Shown: in pieces, positions 36,996 through 46,927 of the stretch
Layout of the letters: every line of letters begins with the position of its first letter
Numbering within the stretch: the stretch's first letter is position 1
Assembly: GCF_900142105.1 (NCBI RefSeq)
Contig: NZ_FQZS01000010.1
Coordinates: 62,001 to 126,000, forward strand
Reading direction: 5' to 3'
Source of the DNA: Lutispora thermophila DSM 19022
GTDB lineage: Bacteria; Bacillota; Clostridia; Lutisporales; Lutisporaceae
Length of the DNA: 64,000 nt
The notes under the pieces: generated by a model
Databases searched by the model: none
Seen by the model: only the letters and a program-made list of their open reading frames with translations
What the model was told of the DNA's origin: nothing
Program-made: the position numbers and the translations under genes

Positions 36996-39622
36996 AAATT
37001 ATAAGCAGTTATGCTTACAAAGGAAGAAACATATACAGTCACAAACCTGTTGTAAAAATGGTAATAGATTTAGGTGAATATTGTGATACACCAACAAAAG
37101 CCATTGAAGGCTTAAATGATTTTTTGATAAATCTTCTTCCTGGTTTAAAAAAACATAGTTGTTCAAGAGGCTATGAAGGTGGTTTTATAGATAGGCTATC
37201 AGAAGGTACTTATCTAGCCCATGTGGTAGAACATGTTTCCATAGAACTTCAAAACATGTTAGGTTATGACATCGGATATGGAAAGGCATTTAAAGGTGAT
37301 AAGAATACTATTTACAACGTGGTATATGGATATATAAATGAATTGGCAGGAATAGAAGTCGGAAGAATTGCCGTTGATGTGATAAATAGCTTTATTGAAA
37401 ATAAAGAGTTTGATTTGCAAAAGGAGCTTAAGGAACTAAAGACTAAGTGTGTAAAGACAGATATTGGAGTAAGCACATCCATGATTATTAAGGAAGCCGA
37501 AAAAAGAGGCATACCAGTAATTAGAATAGGGGATGGAAGTTTACTTCAACTAGGTTATGGTAAACACAGCAGAAGAATACAAGCAACGTTATCGGATAAT
37601 TCTACTTGTATAGCTGTTGATGTAGCCTGCAATAAAACCCTTGCAAAAAGCATAATGGCAGAGTATGGATTGCCTGTACCTGAAGGTAAAATTGTAAGCA
37701 ATGAGAATGAGTTGCTGCAGTACTGTATGAGCATAGGATTTCCTGTAGTAATAAAGCCCAATTATGGAAGTCACGGAATTGGTGTATCAATTAATCTGAG
37801 AACACCGGAAGAAGCATTGGAGGCATATAAAATAGCTTCTGAATATGAAGATACAGTATTGGTAGAAAAGTTCGTCAAGGGTAACCATTATAGGCTCTTA
37901 GTTGTTGGAGATAAAATGGTGGCTGCATCATTGAGACTTGCGGCCCATGTAGTTGGTGACGGAGAGAGTACCATTGAGGAACTTATTGAAAAGGAGAATA
38001 GGGAGAACCCATTAAGAGGAGAAGACCACGAAAAACCGCTGACAAAGATCGTTGTTGATAAAGTAGTTCAAGCTCACTTGGAAAAGCAGCATAAAACTCT
38101 TCAATATGTACCAGAAAAAGATGAGATGGTATTCCTGAGAGAGAATGATAATTTAAGTACCGGTGGCATTGCAATAGATGTAACAGACAAAGTTCATCCA
38201 GAAAATGCTATGATGGCTGTAATGGCAGCCAAGGTAATTGGATTAGATATAGCTGGAGTAGATATAACTGTAAGCGATATAGGTATACCTCTTGAGCAAG
38301 CTAATGGGGCGATCATAGAGATAAATGCAGCTCCTGGAATACGAATGCACCATTTCCCTAGTCAGGGTAAAGGCAGAAATGTAGCGGCTGAAATAGTGAA
38401 ATTGCTCTGTCCAGAAGATAAAAAAATTACTGTCCCCCTGATTTCGGTAACAGGAACAAACGGAAAAACTACAACCGTCAGAATGATATCTCATATTCTG
38501 AGATCCATGGGGTATAATGTGGGAATGACTAATACAGATGGTATTTTTTACAATGATGAATGCATGAAAAAAGGAGATAATACAGGTCCATTAAGTGCAA
38601 AAGCAGTATTGATGGACAAGAGAATTGACTATGCCGTACTGGAAACAGCAAGAGGCGGAATTGTAAATCGGGGATTAGGATATGATTTAGCTGATGTGGG
38701 TTTGATAACAAATATACAGGAAGACCATTTGGGTATAGATGGAATATATGATGTGGAAGATTTAGCTTTTGTAAAGGCATTGGTTGTTGAAGCAGTAAGG
38801 AAAGATGGATATGCAGTGCTTAATGCAGATGATGAATATTGTATGTCAATTAAAGAGAGAGTGAAATCAAATTTAATACTATTTTCAGCTAAAGCTGACA
38901 ATAAATACTTGATAGATCATATTAAACAAGGTGGCGTTGGATTTTTTGCTGATGATAAAAATATATATTTATGTAGAAAAAATGAAACAGAACTTCTTAT
39001 GGGTATAGATCAGATACCTGCTGCAATGGGCGGTCTTCTGAAGCATAATGTTTATAACGCCCTTGCAGCAGCTTCAGGAGCTTATGGTTTAGGAATTGAA
39101 CCAGAGAACATCATAAGAGGTCTTTCGACGTTTGAATGTAATGAAAAGCAAAATCCGGGAAGGTTCAATCAATTTGATGTAAATGGCATAAAAGTGATAA
39201 TAGACTATGGTCATAATATCGATGGCTATAAAAATGTTCTAAATTCTCTTAAAGCAATGAAAAAGAAGAAACTCATCGGTGTCATCGGTGTACCTGGAGA
39301 TAGAACGGATTCCAGTACAATAACCATAGGAGAAATGAGTGGAAATTGTTTTGATCGAATATATATCAAGGAGGATAAAGATAAGCGTGGAAGAAAAACA
39401 GGAGAAATTGCTGAGCTATTGAAAAAAGGGTGTCAGCAAGGTTCAATATCAGAATCTGAGGTTACTATAGAATTATGTGAGGAAAAGGCTCTTGAAATGG
39501 CAATAGCTAATGCTGAACCAGATGATATTATAGTCGTATTCTATGAAGAATATGAACCGCTGGTGAGAGTAGTAGAAAAAATGAAAGCTTCATATGAAAA
39601 GGCAGGGCTCATTATAGCATAA
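36992..39622 (+). CDS. cphA: Cyanophycin synthetase CphA
   Basis: The 876-residue bifunctional ligase adds Asp to the backbone and Arg to its side chain using ATP. The N-terminal domain (1-160) holds the SxxxG-type primer-binding part. An ATP-grasp domain (about 215-470) follows with FPVVIKPNYGSHGIGVSI and EINAAPGIRMH. The Mur-ligase-like domain starts with the P-loop GTNGKTTTVRM near residue 487 and contains GGLLKHNVYNALAA and IIDYGHNIDGY. Order and length match type I CphA. Start GTG at 36992 inside the cphB end. Makes a nitrogen/carbon store, here in an anaerobe. Confidence 0.96.
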   Translation: MKIISSYAYKGRNIYSHKPVVKMVIDLGEYCDTPTKAIEGLNDFLINLLPGLKKHSCSRGYEGGFIDRLSEGTYLAHVVEHVSIELQNMLGYDIGYGKAFKGDKNTIYNVVYGYINELAGIEVGRIAVDVINSFIENKEFDLQKELKELKTKCVKTDIGVSTSMIIKEAEKRGIPVIRIGDGSLLQLGYGKHSRRIQATLSDNSTCIAVDVACNKTLAKSIMAEYGLPVPEGKIVSNENELLQYCMSIGFPVVIKPNYGSHGIGVSINLRTPEEALEAYKIASEYEDTVLVEKFVKGNHYRLLVVGDKMVAASLRLAAHVVGDGESTIEELIEKENRENPLRGEDHEKPLTKIVVDKVVQAHLEKQHKTLQYVPEKDEMVFLRENDNLSTGGIAIDVTDKVHPENAMMAVMAAKVIGLDIAGVDITVSDIGIPLEQANGAIIEINAAPGIRMHHFPSQGKGRNVAAEIVKLLCPEDKKITVPLISVTGTNGKTTTVRMISHILRSMGYNVGMTNTDGIFYNDECMKKGDNTGPLSAKAVLMDKRIDYAVLETARGGIVNRGLGYDLADVGLITNIQEDHLGIDGIYDVEDLAFVKALVVEAVRKDGYAVLNADDEYCMSIKERVKSNLILFSAKADNKYLIDHIKQGGVGFFADDKNIYLCRKNETELLMGIDQIPAAMGGLLKHNVYNALAAASGAYGLGIEPENIIRGLSTFECNEKQNPGRFNQFDVNGIKVIIDYGHNIDGYKNVLNSLKAMKKKKLIGVIGVPGDRTDSSTITIGEMSGNCFDRIYIKEDKDKRGRKTGEIAELLKKGCQQGSISESEVTIELCEEKALEMAIANAEPDDIIVVFYEEYEPLVRVVEKMKASYEKAGLIIA

Positions 39623-39636
39623 TAGCCCTGCTTCTT
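39602..39636 (+). terminator. Terminator at the end of cphA
   Basis: Stem GCAGGGCT / AGCCCTGC (14-base loop) spans the stop codon, followed by TTCTTATTT. Confidence 0.7.
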
Positions 39637-39642
39637 ATTTCA

Positions 39643-41496
39643 CTAATAAAGCTGTGACACACTTAGAGGATCTGTATCCCAAAACTGTATTTCAAATTCA
39701 CCCCTATTTCTTCTAGAAAGTACTATTTTATATTTACTGATATTCTTACCGTCTTTAATTATTACTTTAGTTCGTGCTTCTGTGGCTGCTTCAGGAGACT
39801 CGGCTCGATGAGGATCACTCATGGACCATAATTCTGTTTCGCCAATTTCTATGAGGATTTTGTCTCTGTTATTAATAAGATTTTCTACTACATTGCGATT
39901 ATTTTCTACAGTTTCATTTTCTTCCATACCTTCCCAATGCTTAAGAGCCTCTGCTTTGTTTCCTGACAAGATGGCGTCAATGTGATTTTTAACTGTTTTT
40001 CTTATTTGACTCACTTCTTTGGATTCAGGATGAGTAGAAAAACCAGTGATGTACCACTCATCTTCAATCTTAACCAACTCAATGGAATTTATGAAAAATC
40101 GACCTATGTTTATTGAAGCCTTATTTCCTTTGATTGATATACTGTCAAAGCTTATAGAAGGAGGTATATAATCTTCCTTTTGATTATTGGGCAAAGGGGT
40201 ATTAAAACGTTTGAAATCCGTCAATTTGTTGTTTAATGCTTCCTGAGGTACAGGGTATTCTGTGTTTGTATATATTTTTTTTGCTTTAACTTCGTACTCA
40301 TCATAGCTGCCGTTAAAACTATAATCCAAATAAAACATTTTTAAGATTGTAGATTTTATATTCTTTAAATCTTCATTATCCTTCTTATTGATAGTTTTTA
40401 TCACTTTAAAGGAATTCAAATCTATCATAGTTGAATTTTCGCTATAATCGCTTATAAAATTTAAAACATCTTCAGCAGGGCTCAAATAATAAGAAGGAGT
40501 ACATAGAGGAAAAACCTTTTTAGTCATGGTTTCTGGATCGATTTTCACAAGAAGATATCTATCATCATCAAAATTCGAGTTTAAAGTTGTATATATTATT
40601 TCGCCTGTTGATTTTAATATATTTGCGCAATAAACAGGACCATCCTCTATAGTCTTGCTCTCTAAAGTTTTCAAATTGACAATTTTTAAACCTTGCAGCA
40701 AGTCTACTGTATATATAAGATTGGTATTATCTGAGTCCTTATAATAGCCATCGGCAATTTGAGTATATGATTTATTATCAAAGTTATAGAGTGCGATTAT
40801 ATTATCGTATTTATTGTTCTTCATTTCTGTTATAAACGTATTGTTGCTAAAACCAACCTTAATAAAAGGCGTATAGCTATCGGCTGCTATTGAGATAAAT
40901 TCCCTCGAAGCAATGTCAAAGATCATTCTATTGTTGAACATCAATCGTTTAGAATCCCGAGACCAGCATATTGTGTTAAACTCTCTATAATTATACTTTT
41001 CAATTACCTTATAAAGCTCTCCATTTTCTAAATTATATATATATACATTGTCCTCACCATCTATAAAAGCCCATTGTTTACCTTCGTGATCAAACTGAAA
41101 ACTTTTTATTGACATGAACTTACCTAGATATTTGTTGGTATTATTTGCAATGTCACATGCAAAAAGATCCATATACTGTACCATATTGCCCGCTATAACC
41201 ATACTATTTCTTATATCAGTAGTTTCGTCTTTTACATTGCTATAACCAATAACAACACTATGGTCTGGAGAGACGGTGATTGGTATAATATTTTCACCCA
41301 ATTTGCTGATTACTTCTTTGTTCTTTTCTATCGCTATTTTTTGAGATGCTATATCTATTTGCCAGTCTTTTATCTTTGCTGAGGTACTATTCTTGTTGTT
41401 ATCTCGATTGTCGATTATTACCAATTCATTTTCTTTTATAGTACAAGAAGAAAGCAAAGTTATGGAGCATAGCAATAAAATAAATAATTTTTTCAT
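39643..41496 (-). CDS. Large lipoprotein with beta-propeller-like repeats
   Basis: The 617-residue lipoprotein has a signal ending TLLSSC near residue 18. Residues about 60-370 look like TolB/WD-type beta-propeller blades, with repeated patterns such as FDHEGKQWAFIDGEDNVYIYNLENGELYK, split here for clarity as 'QWAFIDGEDNVYIYN' and 'SKRLMFNNRMIFDI'. The C-terminal part (about 440-617) looks like a separate NTF2-like or DUF domain. Function not recognised. It is the last gene of the operon regulator 43588 - kinase 42921 - this protein, so it may be the output or a sensor accessory of the two-component system. AGGAGG precedes the ATG. Confidence 0.75.
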   Translation of the reverse strand: MKKLFILLLCSITLLSSCTIKENELVIIDNRDNNKNSTSAKIKDWQIDIASQKIAIEKNKEVISKLGENIIPITVSPDHSVVIGYSNVKDETTDIRNSMVIAGNMVQYMDLFACDIANNTNKYLGKFMSIKSFQFDHEGKQWAFIDGEDNVYIYNLENGELYKVIEKYNYREFNTICWSRDSKRLMFNNRMIFDIASREFISIAADSYTPFIKVGFSNNTFITEMKNNKYDNIIALYNFDNKSYTQIADGYYKDSDNTNLIYTVDLLQGLKIVNLKTLESKTIEDGPVYCANILKSTGEIIYTTLNSNFDDDRYLLVKIDPETMTKKVFPLCTPSYYLSPAEDVLNFISDYSENSTMIDLNSFKVIKTINKKDNEDLKNIKSTILKMFYLDYSFNGSYDEYEVKAKKIYTNTEYPVPQEALNNKLTDFKRFNTPLPNNQKEDYIPPSISFDSISIKGNKASINIGRFFINSIELVKIEDEWYITGFSTHPESKEVSQIRKTVKNHIDAILSGNKAEALKHWEGMEENETVENNRNVVENLINNRDKILIEIGETELWSMSDPHRAESPEAATEARTKVIIKDGKNISKYKIVLSRRNRGEFEIQFWDTDPLSVSQLY

Positions 41497-41514
41497 TGTT
41501 TTTCCTCCTGTTGA

Positions 41515-42921
41515 TCATAGGGTTATAGTTACTTGGGTTCCTCTGTCTTTCTCGCTGGCAATATCAATTTTTGCATCATGTTTGTCTATAATCTCTTTTA
41601 CAATTGATAGACCAAGCCCCCAACCTTCTATGCTGCTGTTTCTTGATTTATCACCTTTATAATAGGGTTCAAATATGTTCTCTAAAGTAGATGGTTCTAT
41701 CCCAATGCCATAATCTTTTATAATCAACTTCGTTTTTTCATTATCTTTGATAAGATCAATTTCAATTTTTGTTGTTTCGCTGTATTTAATGCTGTTATCA
41801 AGAGTATTAATTATCACTTGTTTAAAAAGATCCGGATCTACAAAAGAGGATAAATTTTCAAGCTTAAGGTCTAAAGCAATATTGTATCTCCCGAGTTTAT
41901 AGTGGATGGAGTCACATACTTCTTCTACAAGAGTCTTTAAGTTGGTTTCACATTTGTTTATTTCAAAGTCAAAGCGTTTTAGTCTGGACAGCTCCAAAAG
42001 CTTTTCTACCATGTTCAACATTCTTTTGCCTTCAGATGTTATATGAAAAAGGCTTTTATCTTTAACTTCTATGCTGTCTGTTTTCCAAAGCAATTCTGAA
42101 TAGCCTAATATAGTTGTAAGAGGTGTTCGTATTTCATGAGTAAAATTATCAAAAAAGTTTTTTTGCTTTTCCTTTTCATCTTTTAATTCATGGATCATGT
42201 TTCTTAAGCTTTCAGCCATGTAGTTGAAGTTGTCTGCTAGTTCACCTACCTCATCGTTGCTGTGTACCTCAACTTTTTGATTCAGGTCGCCTTTGGATAA
42301 AAGCTTAGCTGTTTCTGTGAGATTTTTTATAGGGTTTGTTATTCTGCCGGAAATAAAAATACTGAAAAATACAGACAGAGAAGCTGATAATAAACCGGTT
42401 ATCATGAACATGTTTATATTTTGTTTTTTCATATTATCAGCAACTGTAAGGTCATATATAAAAGCAAGAGAATAATTATATCTTCCGTCAATATTAAGAG
42501 GTGTAGCATAATAAAGGGTACGGCTTTTATTTTTTGATATGAAATAGGCCCTATTACCTTTAAAAGTTTCTTTAACTTCTGGTCTTACAGTTGCTTTGCT
42601 ATCCAATACTTCTTCTGAATCGCCCAACAGAGTGTTACCATAGAATATTTGGACCCTGCAATTGATATTCTTTTCCAGATAAGAACATAGATAAGAAGAG
42701 TCGCTTTCCATTATACTTGGAACTTCAAAAATATTGCTTGCCTTATTAAGGACGTATTGTTCTATATATATCGAGCTATAATCACCTTGGCTTTGAAGAT
42801 AATTAAGTATATTGGAAAGATTATAATTATCAGACATCTTAATTATTATAGGTCCCAGTATTATTAGCATGATTAACAGGGCCGCAACATTTAAGGCAAG
42901 AATTTTATATTTAAGCTTCAT
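41515..42921 (-). CDS. Membrane sensor histidine kinase
   Basis: The 468-residue kinase has transmembrane helices at about 7-29 and 172-195 flanking an extracellular domain of about 140 residues. HAMP follows (RITNPIKNLTETAKLLSKGD). The dimerisation/acceptor domain has H near 262 in NFTHEIRTPLT, then HATPase (NTLDNSIKYS, KDYGIGIEPS, GWGLGLSIVKEI). GAGGTG seven bases before ATG 42921. The start overlaps the regulator gene end by 11 bases, so translation is coupled. Transcribed with the following lipoprotein gene (18-base gap). Confidence 0.94.
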   Translation of the reverse strand: MKLKYKILALNVAALLIMLIILGPIIIKMSDNYNLSNILNYLQSQGDYSSIYIEQYVLNKASNIFEVPSIMESDSSYLCSYLEKNINCRVQIFYGNTLLGDSEEVLDSKATVRPEVKETFKGNRAYFISKNKSRTLYYATPLNIDGRYNYSLAFIYDLTVADNMKKQNINMFMITGLLSASLSVFFSIFISGRITNPIKNLTETAKLLSKGDLNQKVEVHSNDEVGELADNFNYMAESLRNMIHELKDEKEKQKNFFDNFTHEIRTPLTTILGYSELLWKTDSIEVKDKSLFHITSEGKRMLNMVEKLLELSRLKRFDFEINKCETNLKTLVEEVCDSIHYKLGRYNIALDLKLENLSSFVDPDLFKQVIINTLDNSIKYSETTKIEIDLIKDNEKTKLIIKDYGIGIEPSTLENIFEPYYKGDKSRNSSIEGWGLGLSIVKEIIDKHDAKIDIASEKDRGTQVTITL

Positions 42922-43588
42922 AATTCACCTCAAATTTATAGCCTATGGAAAATACTGTTTTGATAAAAACGCTGTATTTTCCCAATTTTCTTCTCAAACG
43001 CTGAATATGCATGTCTACAGTCCTGCTGTCTCCTATATACTCATATCCCCATACTGATTCAAGAATATTTTCTCTTGAGAATACTACCCTTTGGTTTTCA
43101 ATAAAAAAGAGCAGCAAATCATATTCCTTTGGTGTAAGGGTTATTTCTTTTTCATCAATATGAACCTTTCTTTCTTTAATATTAACAGATATGGGACCTG
43201 CAGTAATTAATGATTCGTCTTTCACGCTATATTTATTGACTCTTCTTAGAACAGTTTTTACCCTAGCGATTAGCTCTCTGCTGTCAAAGGGCTTAGTTAT
43301 ATAATCATCAGCTCCCAGTTCGAGGCCATAAAGCTTGTCTTTAATGGAGTTTTTAGCGGTTAAGAGTATTATAGGTATGTTAAGTCCTTGAAGTTCTTTG
43401 CAAACCTGAAATCCATCCATGCCTGGCATCATAATGTCAAGGAGAATCAAGTCTGGATTTTGGGAATTAGCCAGTCTAATGGCATCGGTACCATTATTAC
43501 AGGATATGGAATCAATACCTTCCAATTGTAGGTTGAGTTTAATTAAATCAACAATGGCTGGTTCATCATCTACAATCAATATTTTCAA
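42911..43588 (-). CDS. OmpR/PhoB-type response regulator
   Basis: The 225-residue protein has receiver D7-D8, phospho-acceptor D51 in LILLDIMMPGMDG, and Lys in DYITKPFDS. The winged-helix effector domain (LTPKEYDLLLFFIENQ, VDMHIQRLRRKLGKY) is at 125-222. TTG at 43588 is taken as start because AGGTG lies six bases upstream; a GTG at 43597 would overlap that ribosome site. First gene of the regulator-kinase-lipoprotein operon; divergent from oligoendopeptidase F. Confidence 0.94.
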   Translation of the reverse strand: MKILIVDDEPAIVDLIKLNLQLEGIDSISCNNGTDAIRLANSQNPDLILLDIMMPGMDGFQVCKELQGLNIPIILLTAKNSIKDKLYGLELGADDYITKPFDSRELIARVKTVLRRVNKYSVKDESLITAGPISVNIKERKVHIDEKEITLTPKEYDLLLFFIENQRVVFSRENILESVWGYEYIGDSRTVDMHIQRLRRKLGKYSVFIKTVFSIGYKFEVNYEA

Positions 43589-43754
43589 AAATAACACCTG
43601 CCTTCTTTGATTTCATAATAAGCTTTTTATAAAATTGTAACATTTATGATGGAAAATTTCATTTATATTTGGCTCAATTTACTTTATATTTGCAATGAAT
43701 TTGTATTAAAATAAATATATAGTGGCTACAAAAATCACCAGGAGGTGTAATTAT

Positions 43755-45560
43755 ATGAAAATACAAGCATCTAATCCAAAGCGAGAGGAAATAAAAGATG
43801 AGTTTAAGTGGAAATTGGAACATATTTATGAGTCTGTTGAGCTTTGGGAAGAAGATTTTAAAAAAGTTAAGAACATGGTAAACAAACTCTCAGAGTACAA
43901 TGATAGGATTGCAGAATCATCTGATAATCTATTGGAATCAATTAAGCTGAGTGCCAATATGTCAAGGCTCTTCGAAAAACTGCATGTATATGCCCATATG
44001 AAAAGCCACGAGAACACTGCCAATTCTTTTTATCAGAGCTTAGCTGACAGAGCAGATGCATTGGGTATTGAATTGGAAGCTAAAAGTTCTTTTATGATGC
44101 CCGAAATCATCAGTATATCTGATGATGATATGGAGAAATTTTATAAGGAAAACAATGAATTGGGTTTCTATAAAAGATATTTGGATGAAATTAGAAGAAT
44201 GAAACCCTATGTGCTATCAAAAAATGAGGAAGAGATATTGGCGATGGCAGGAGAGTTGGCTCAAGCTCCTGGGAATATTTTTGACATGTACAATAATGCT
44301 GATATTAAGTTCCCCATGGTCAAAAATGATGATGGCAAAGAAATTGAATTGACAAAGGGAAGATACATGGCTTTGGTTGAAAGTTCAAACAGAGAAGTTA
44401 GAAAGAATGCATATACGGCTTTATATTCTACATATAAAAATCATAGAAACACTCTCGCAGCTATGTTAAATGCTAACGTAAAGGCAAATATTTTTAATGC
44501 AAAGGTGAGAAAATATAAGTCTGCCAGAGAAGCTGCTATGTTTCCTGATAATGTTCCTATTGAAGTATATGATAATCTGATTGATACCATTCATAATAAG
44601 ATGCATTTGATGTATCGCTATATGGCATTAAGAAAAAAGCTATTAGGATTAGATGAACTGCAAATGTATGATATATATGCACCCATGGTTAAGGATGTAA
44701 ATATCGAAATACCATATGCTGAAGCTAAGGATACGGTAAAAAAGGGACTTAGTCTGTTGGGAGAAGAATATGTAAATTTGCTGGATGAAGCCTATGAAAA
44801 CGGATGGATAGATGTGTACGAAAATCAAGGAAAGATAAGCGGTGCCTATTCGTGGGGCTGCTATGATTCTCATCCATATGTGTTGATGAATTATAATGAT
44901 ACCTTAGACAGCATGTTCACACTTGCTCACGAGTTGGGGCATGCCATGCACAGCTACTATTCAGACAAGAATCAAGATTATGTATATTCTCAATATAAAA
45001 TATTTGTAGCAGAAGTTGCTTCAACAACTAATGAAGCATTGCTCATGGACTATATGCTGAAAAACACCCAGGACAAAAAGTTGAAAATGTATCTTCTCAA
45101 TCACTACTTGGAGCAATTCAGAGCAACTGTATATAGACAAACCATGTTTGCAGAGTTTGAGAAGGTTATCCATGAAAAGGTTGAATCAGGTGAATCTCTT
45201 ACAGCAGACTTATTATCAGAGATATATGCTAACCTCAACAAGCAATATTATGGACCTGATGTTGAGATGGATGAGTATATTGAGATGGAGTGGGCAAGAA
45301 TACCTCACTTCTACAGCAGTTTCTATGTTTATAAATATGCTACAGGTTTTTCAGCGGCTATTGCTTTGTCAAGCAAAATTATCAATCAGGAAGAAGGTGC
45401 GAGAAGTAGGTATCTGGAGTTTTTAAAGAGCGGAGGGGCAGATTATCCCATCGAACTACTCAGAAAAGCCGGTGTGGATATGACTACTCCTGAGCCTATC
45501 GAGAAAGCTTTAATGGTATTTGAAAACCTGTTGAATGAAATGGAAAATATGGTTCAATAA
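43755..45560 (+). CDS. pepF: Oligoendopeptidase F (M3B)
   Basis: The 601-residue zinc peptidase degrades short peptides in the cytoplasm. The N-terminal helical domain (WKLEHIYESVELWEEDFKK) is followed by the M3 catalytic core with FTLAHELGHAMHSYYS near residue 390-405 (HExxH), and the third ligand Glu is in AEVASTTNEALL downstream. The C-terminal FYSSFYVYKYATGFSAA and GGADYPIELLRKAGVD motifs are typical of the PepF group. ATG at 43755 follows AGGAGGTG; an upstream in-frame start (43722) has no such site. Single gene; divergent from the two-component operon. Confidence 0.96.
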   Translation: MKIQASNPKREEIKDEFKWKLEHIYESVELWEEDFKKVKNMVNKLSEYNDRIAESSDNLLESIKLSANMSRLFEKLHVYAHMKSHENTANSFYQSLADRADALGIELEAKSSFMMPEIISISDDDMEKFYKENNELGFYKRYLDEIRRMKPYVLSKNEEEILAMAGELAQAPGNIFDMYNNADIKFPMVKNDDGKEIELTKGRYMALVESSNREVRKNAYTALYSTYKNHRNTLAAMLNANVKANIFNAKVRKYKSAREAAMFPDNVPIEVYDNLIDTIHNKMHLMYRYMALRKKLLGLDELQMYDIYAPMVKDVNIEIPYAEAKDTVKKGLSLLGEEYVNLLDEAYENGWIDVYENQGKISGAYSWGCYDSHPYVLMNYNDTLDSMFTLAHELGHAMHSYYSDKNQDYVYSQYKIFVAEVASTTNEALLMDYMLKNTQDKKLKMYLLNHYLEQFRATVYRQTMFAEFEKVIHEKVESGESLTADLLSEIYANLNKQYYGPDVEMDEYIEMEWARIPHFYSSFYVYKYATGFSAAIALSSKIINQEEGARSRYLEFLKSGGADYPIELLRKAGVDMTTPEPIEKALMVFENLLNEMENMVQ

Positions 45561-45577
45561 AATTTTTTATAAAACTG

Positions 45578-45606
45578 TTGCAAAAAATCCTTAAATAATT
45601 TATTAT
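45578..45606 (+). promoter_or_regulatory. Promoter for tRNA-Ala
   Basis: TTGCAA (45578-45583), 17 bp, TATTAT (45601-45606), with an AT-rich TTTTTTATAAAA just upstream. It is nearly the same as the tRNA-Gln promoter at 62630. Confidence 0.75.
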
Positions 45607-45641
45607 ATATATTGTCACGGCGTTATGTCGTTGGCAATATT

Positions 45642-45717
<76 letters not shown>

Positions 45718-45734
45718 TAATTATATAAAAATAG

Positions 45735-45758
45735 AGGAAGCTAAAGGCTTCCTTTTTT
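45735..45758 (+). terminator. Intrinsic terminator after tRNA-Ala
   Basis: Stem AGGAAGC / GCTTCCT, 5-base loop, followed by six T. Confidence 0.85.
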
Positions 45759-45827
45759 GCTATTTATGAAAATATGCTTGTATACAGAGTTTGCGGAGAA
45801 AACCTTATGTGCCATAATGCTCCAGAA

Positions 45828-46721
45828 CTATAATGTTTCTAATATTCTTATGTAATGATTAGCTTCACGAAGTACATGATCCGCAAGAAGAGGAGGTATG
45901 ATGGATTTAATTTCGCATTTTAATAATCCTTCTGTGGCAGCCTTTTTGAAGTTAATTACTTCTTCCGTTGCAGTTTGACTTCTTTTAATTATTATTTCTT
46001 CTGCTGATTTGATGCATTCTTCTATTAACTTCTCAAATTTCTCTGAAAACGCTTTGGAAGTATTCTTAAGACTTTCTTCAGTTGGATCTAACATTCCATC
46101 GATGAATTGTGCATGTTCTGCCATTAGGTTATTCCAGAAATTAAGACCTTCGCATAGAGTTTTCCTTACATTTTTTCTTTCTTGCAGGGATTTTAACAAT
46201 TCTGAATAGTATTCTGCTTCATCTATAAGGTGATCTAGCATTTTAGGATATAATGTTATAAATATTTTGCATTCTAACACCATAGACAGCAGCTTTCTTT
46301 TATAATCTATGACTTCTTCGAGTAAGTTCAAGGATGTGTTGTTTAAATCCTTTACGGCTTTTTCTAATCTGTCTCCTAAATCATGGTATCTGATACGGGA
46401 AAGTTTAAGCTCAGTTTTTGTAATTTCTGTGCTAAGACTTGCACCGGTTAACTTTGTAGTTAATTCTTCTGCTTTTAATGTATAAGGAGTAACAAATTCA
46501 TTGTATTTAAGCATGTTTTCAGGTGTAATTCCATGGGAATAGGTTACTGTTTGCCTCAAAAGTTGTTCGAAGGCTTTTTTTAGGTCATCGGCTTTTTTGA
46601 TGTAAGTAGTCTGGACTGGTTGTAGATTGGTTTCTATAAAAAACAAATGCTCTTTCATAATCCTTTGAAAGAAAAGATTGATTTCCAGAGAAATTTTTAT
46701 GAAATCTGCTCTTGATAACAA
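45828..46721 (-). CDS. DUF2935 helical protein with duplicated domain
   Basis: The 297-residue all-helical soluble protein has two halves that carry the same signature. FFQRIMKEHLFFIETNL lies near residue 15, and FWNNLMAEHAQFIDGML near 195, each with conserved Glu-His followed by Phe-Ile. HDLGDRLEKAV and LADHVLREANHYI provide further His/Glu residues. DUF2935 proteins resemble ferritin-like bundles and probably bind metal, but no activity is known. TTG at 46721 is used as start because GGAGG lies eight bases before it; the upstream ATGs at 46739/46736 would overlap that site. Confidence 0.82.
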   Translation of the reverse strand: MLSRADFIKISLEINLFFQRIMKEHLFFIETNLQPVQTTYIKKADDLKKAFEQLLRQTVTYSHGITPENMLKYNEFVTPYTLKAEELTTKLTGASLSTEITKTELKLSRIRYHDLGDRLEKAVKDLNNTSLNLLEEVIDYKRKLLSMVLECKIFITLYPKMLDHLIDEAEYYSELLKSLQERKNVRKTLCEGLNFWNNLMAEHAQFIDGMLDPTEESLKNTSKAFSEKFEKLIEECIKSAEEIIIKRSQTATEEVINFKKAATEGLLKCEIKSIIPPLLADHVLREANHYIRILETL

Positions 46722-46927
46722 TGAAATTACCTCCATCATAGTATTGTTCAGTATATATTATTAATTAGCAAGAAAAGTATTCCTATTTCATTGCAATCAA
46801 TTCAATTTATATTATATTGTTATGGGTTATCCTATGTAGGAGTTTTTCTACTTTTTTGTGGTATAATTGATATAATAATAATGATTATATAATAAAAAAA
46901 GTAAATTAAATTCAAAGGGTGATTTGT

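Noticed and set aside
38243-38494. Several minus-strand open frames inside cphA
   Set aside because: Shadow frames of a well-conserved gene, without ribosome sites or recognisable domains.
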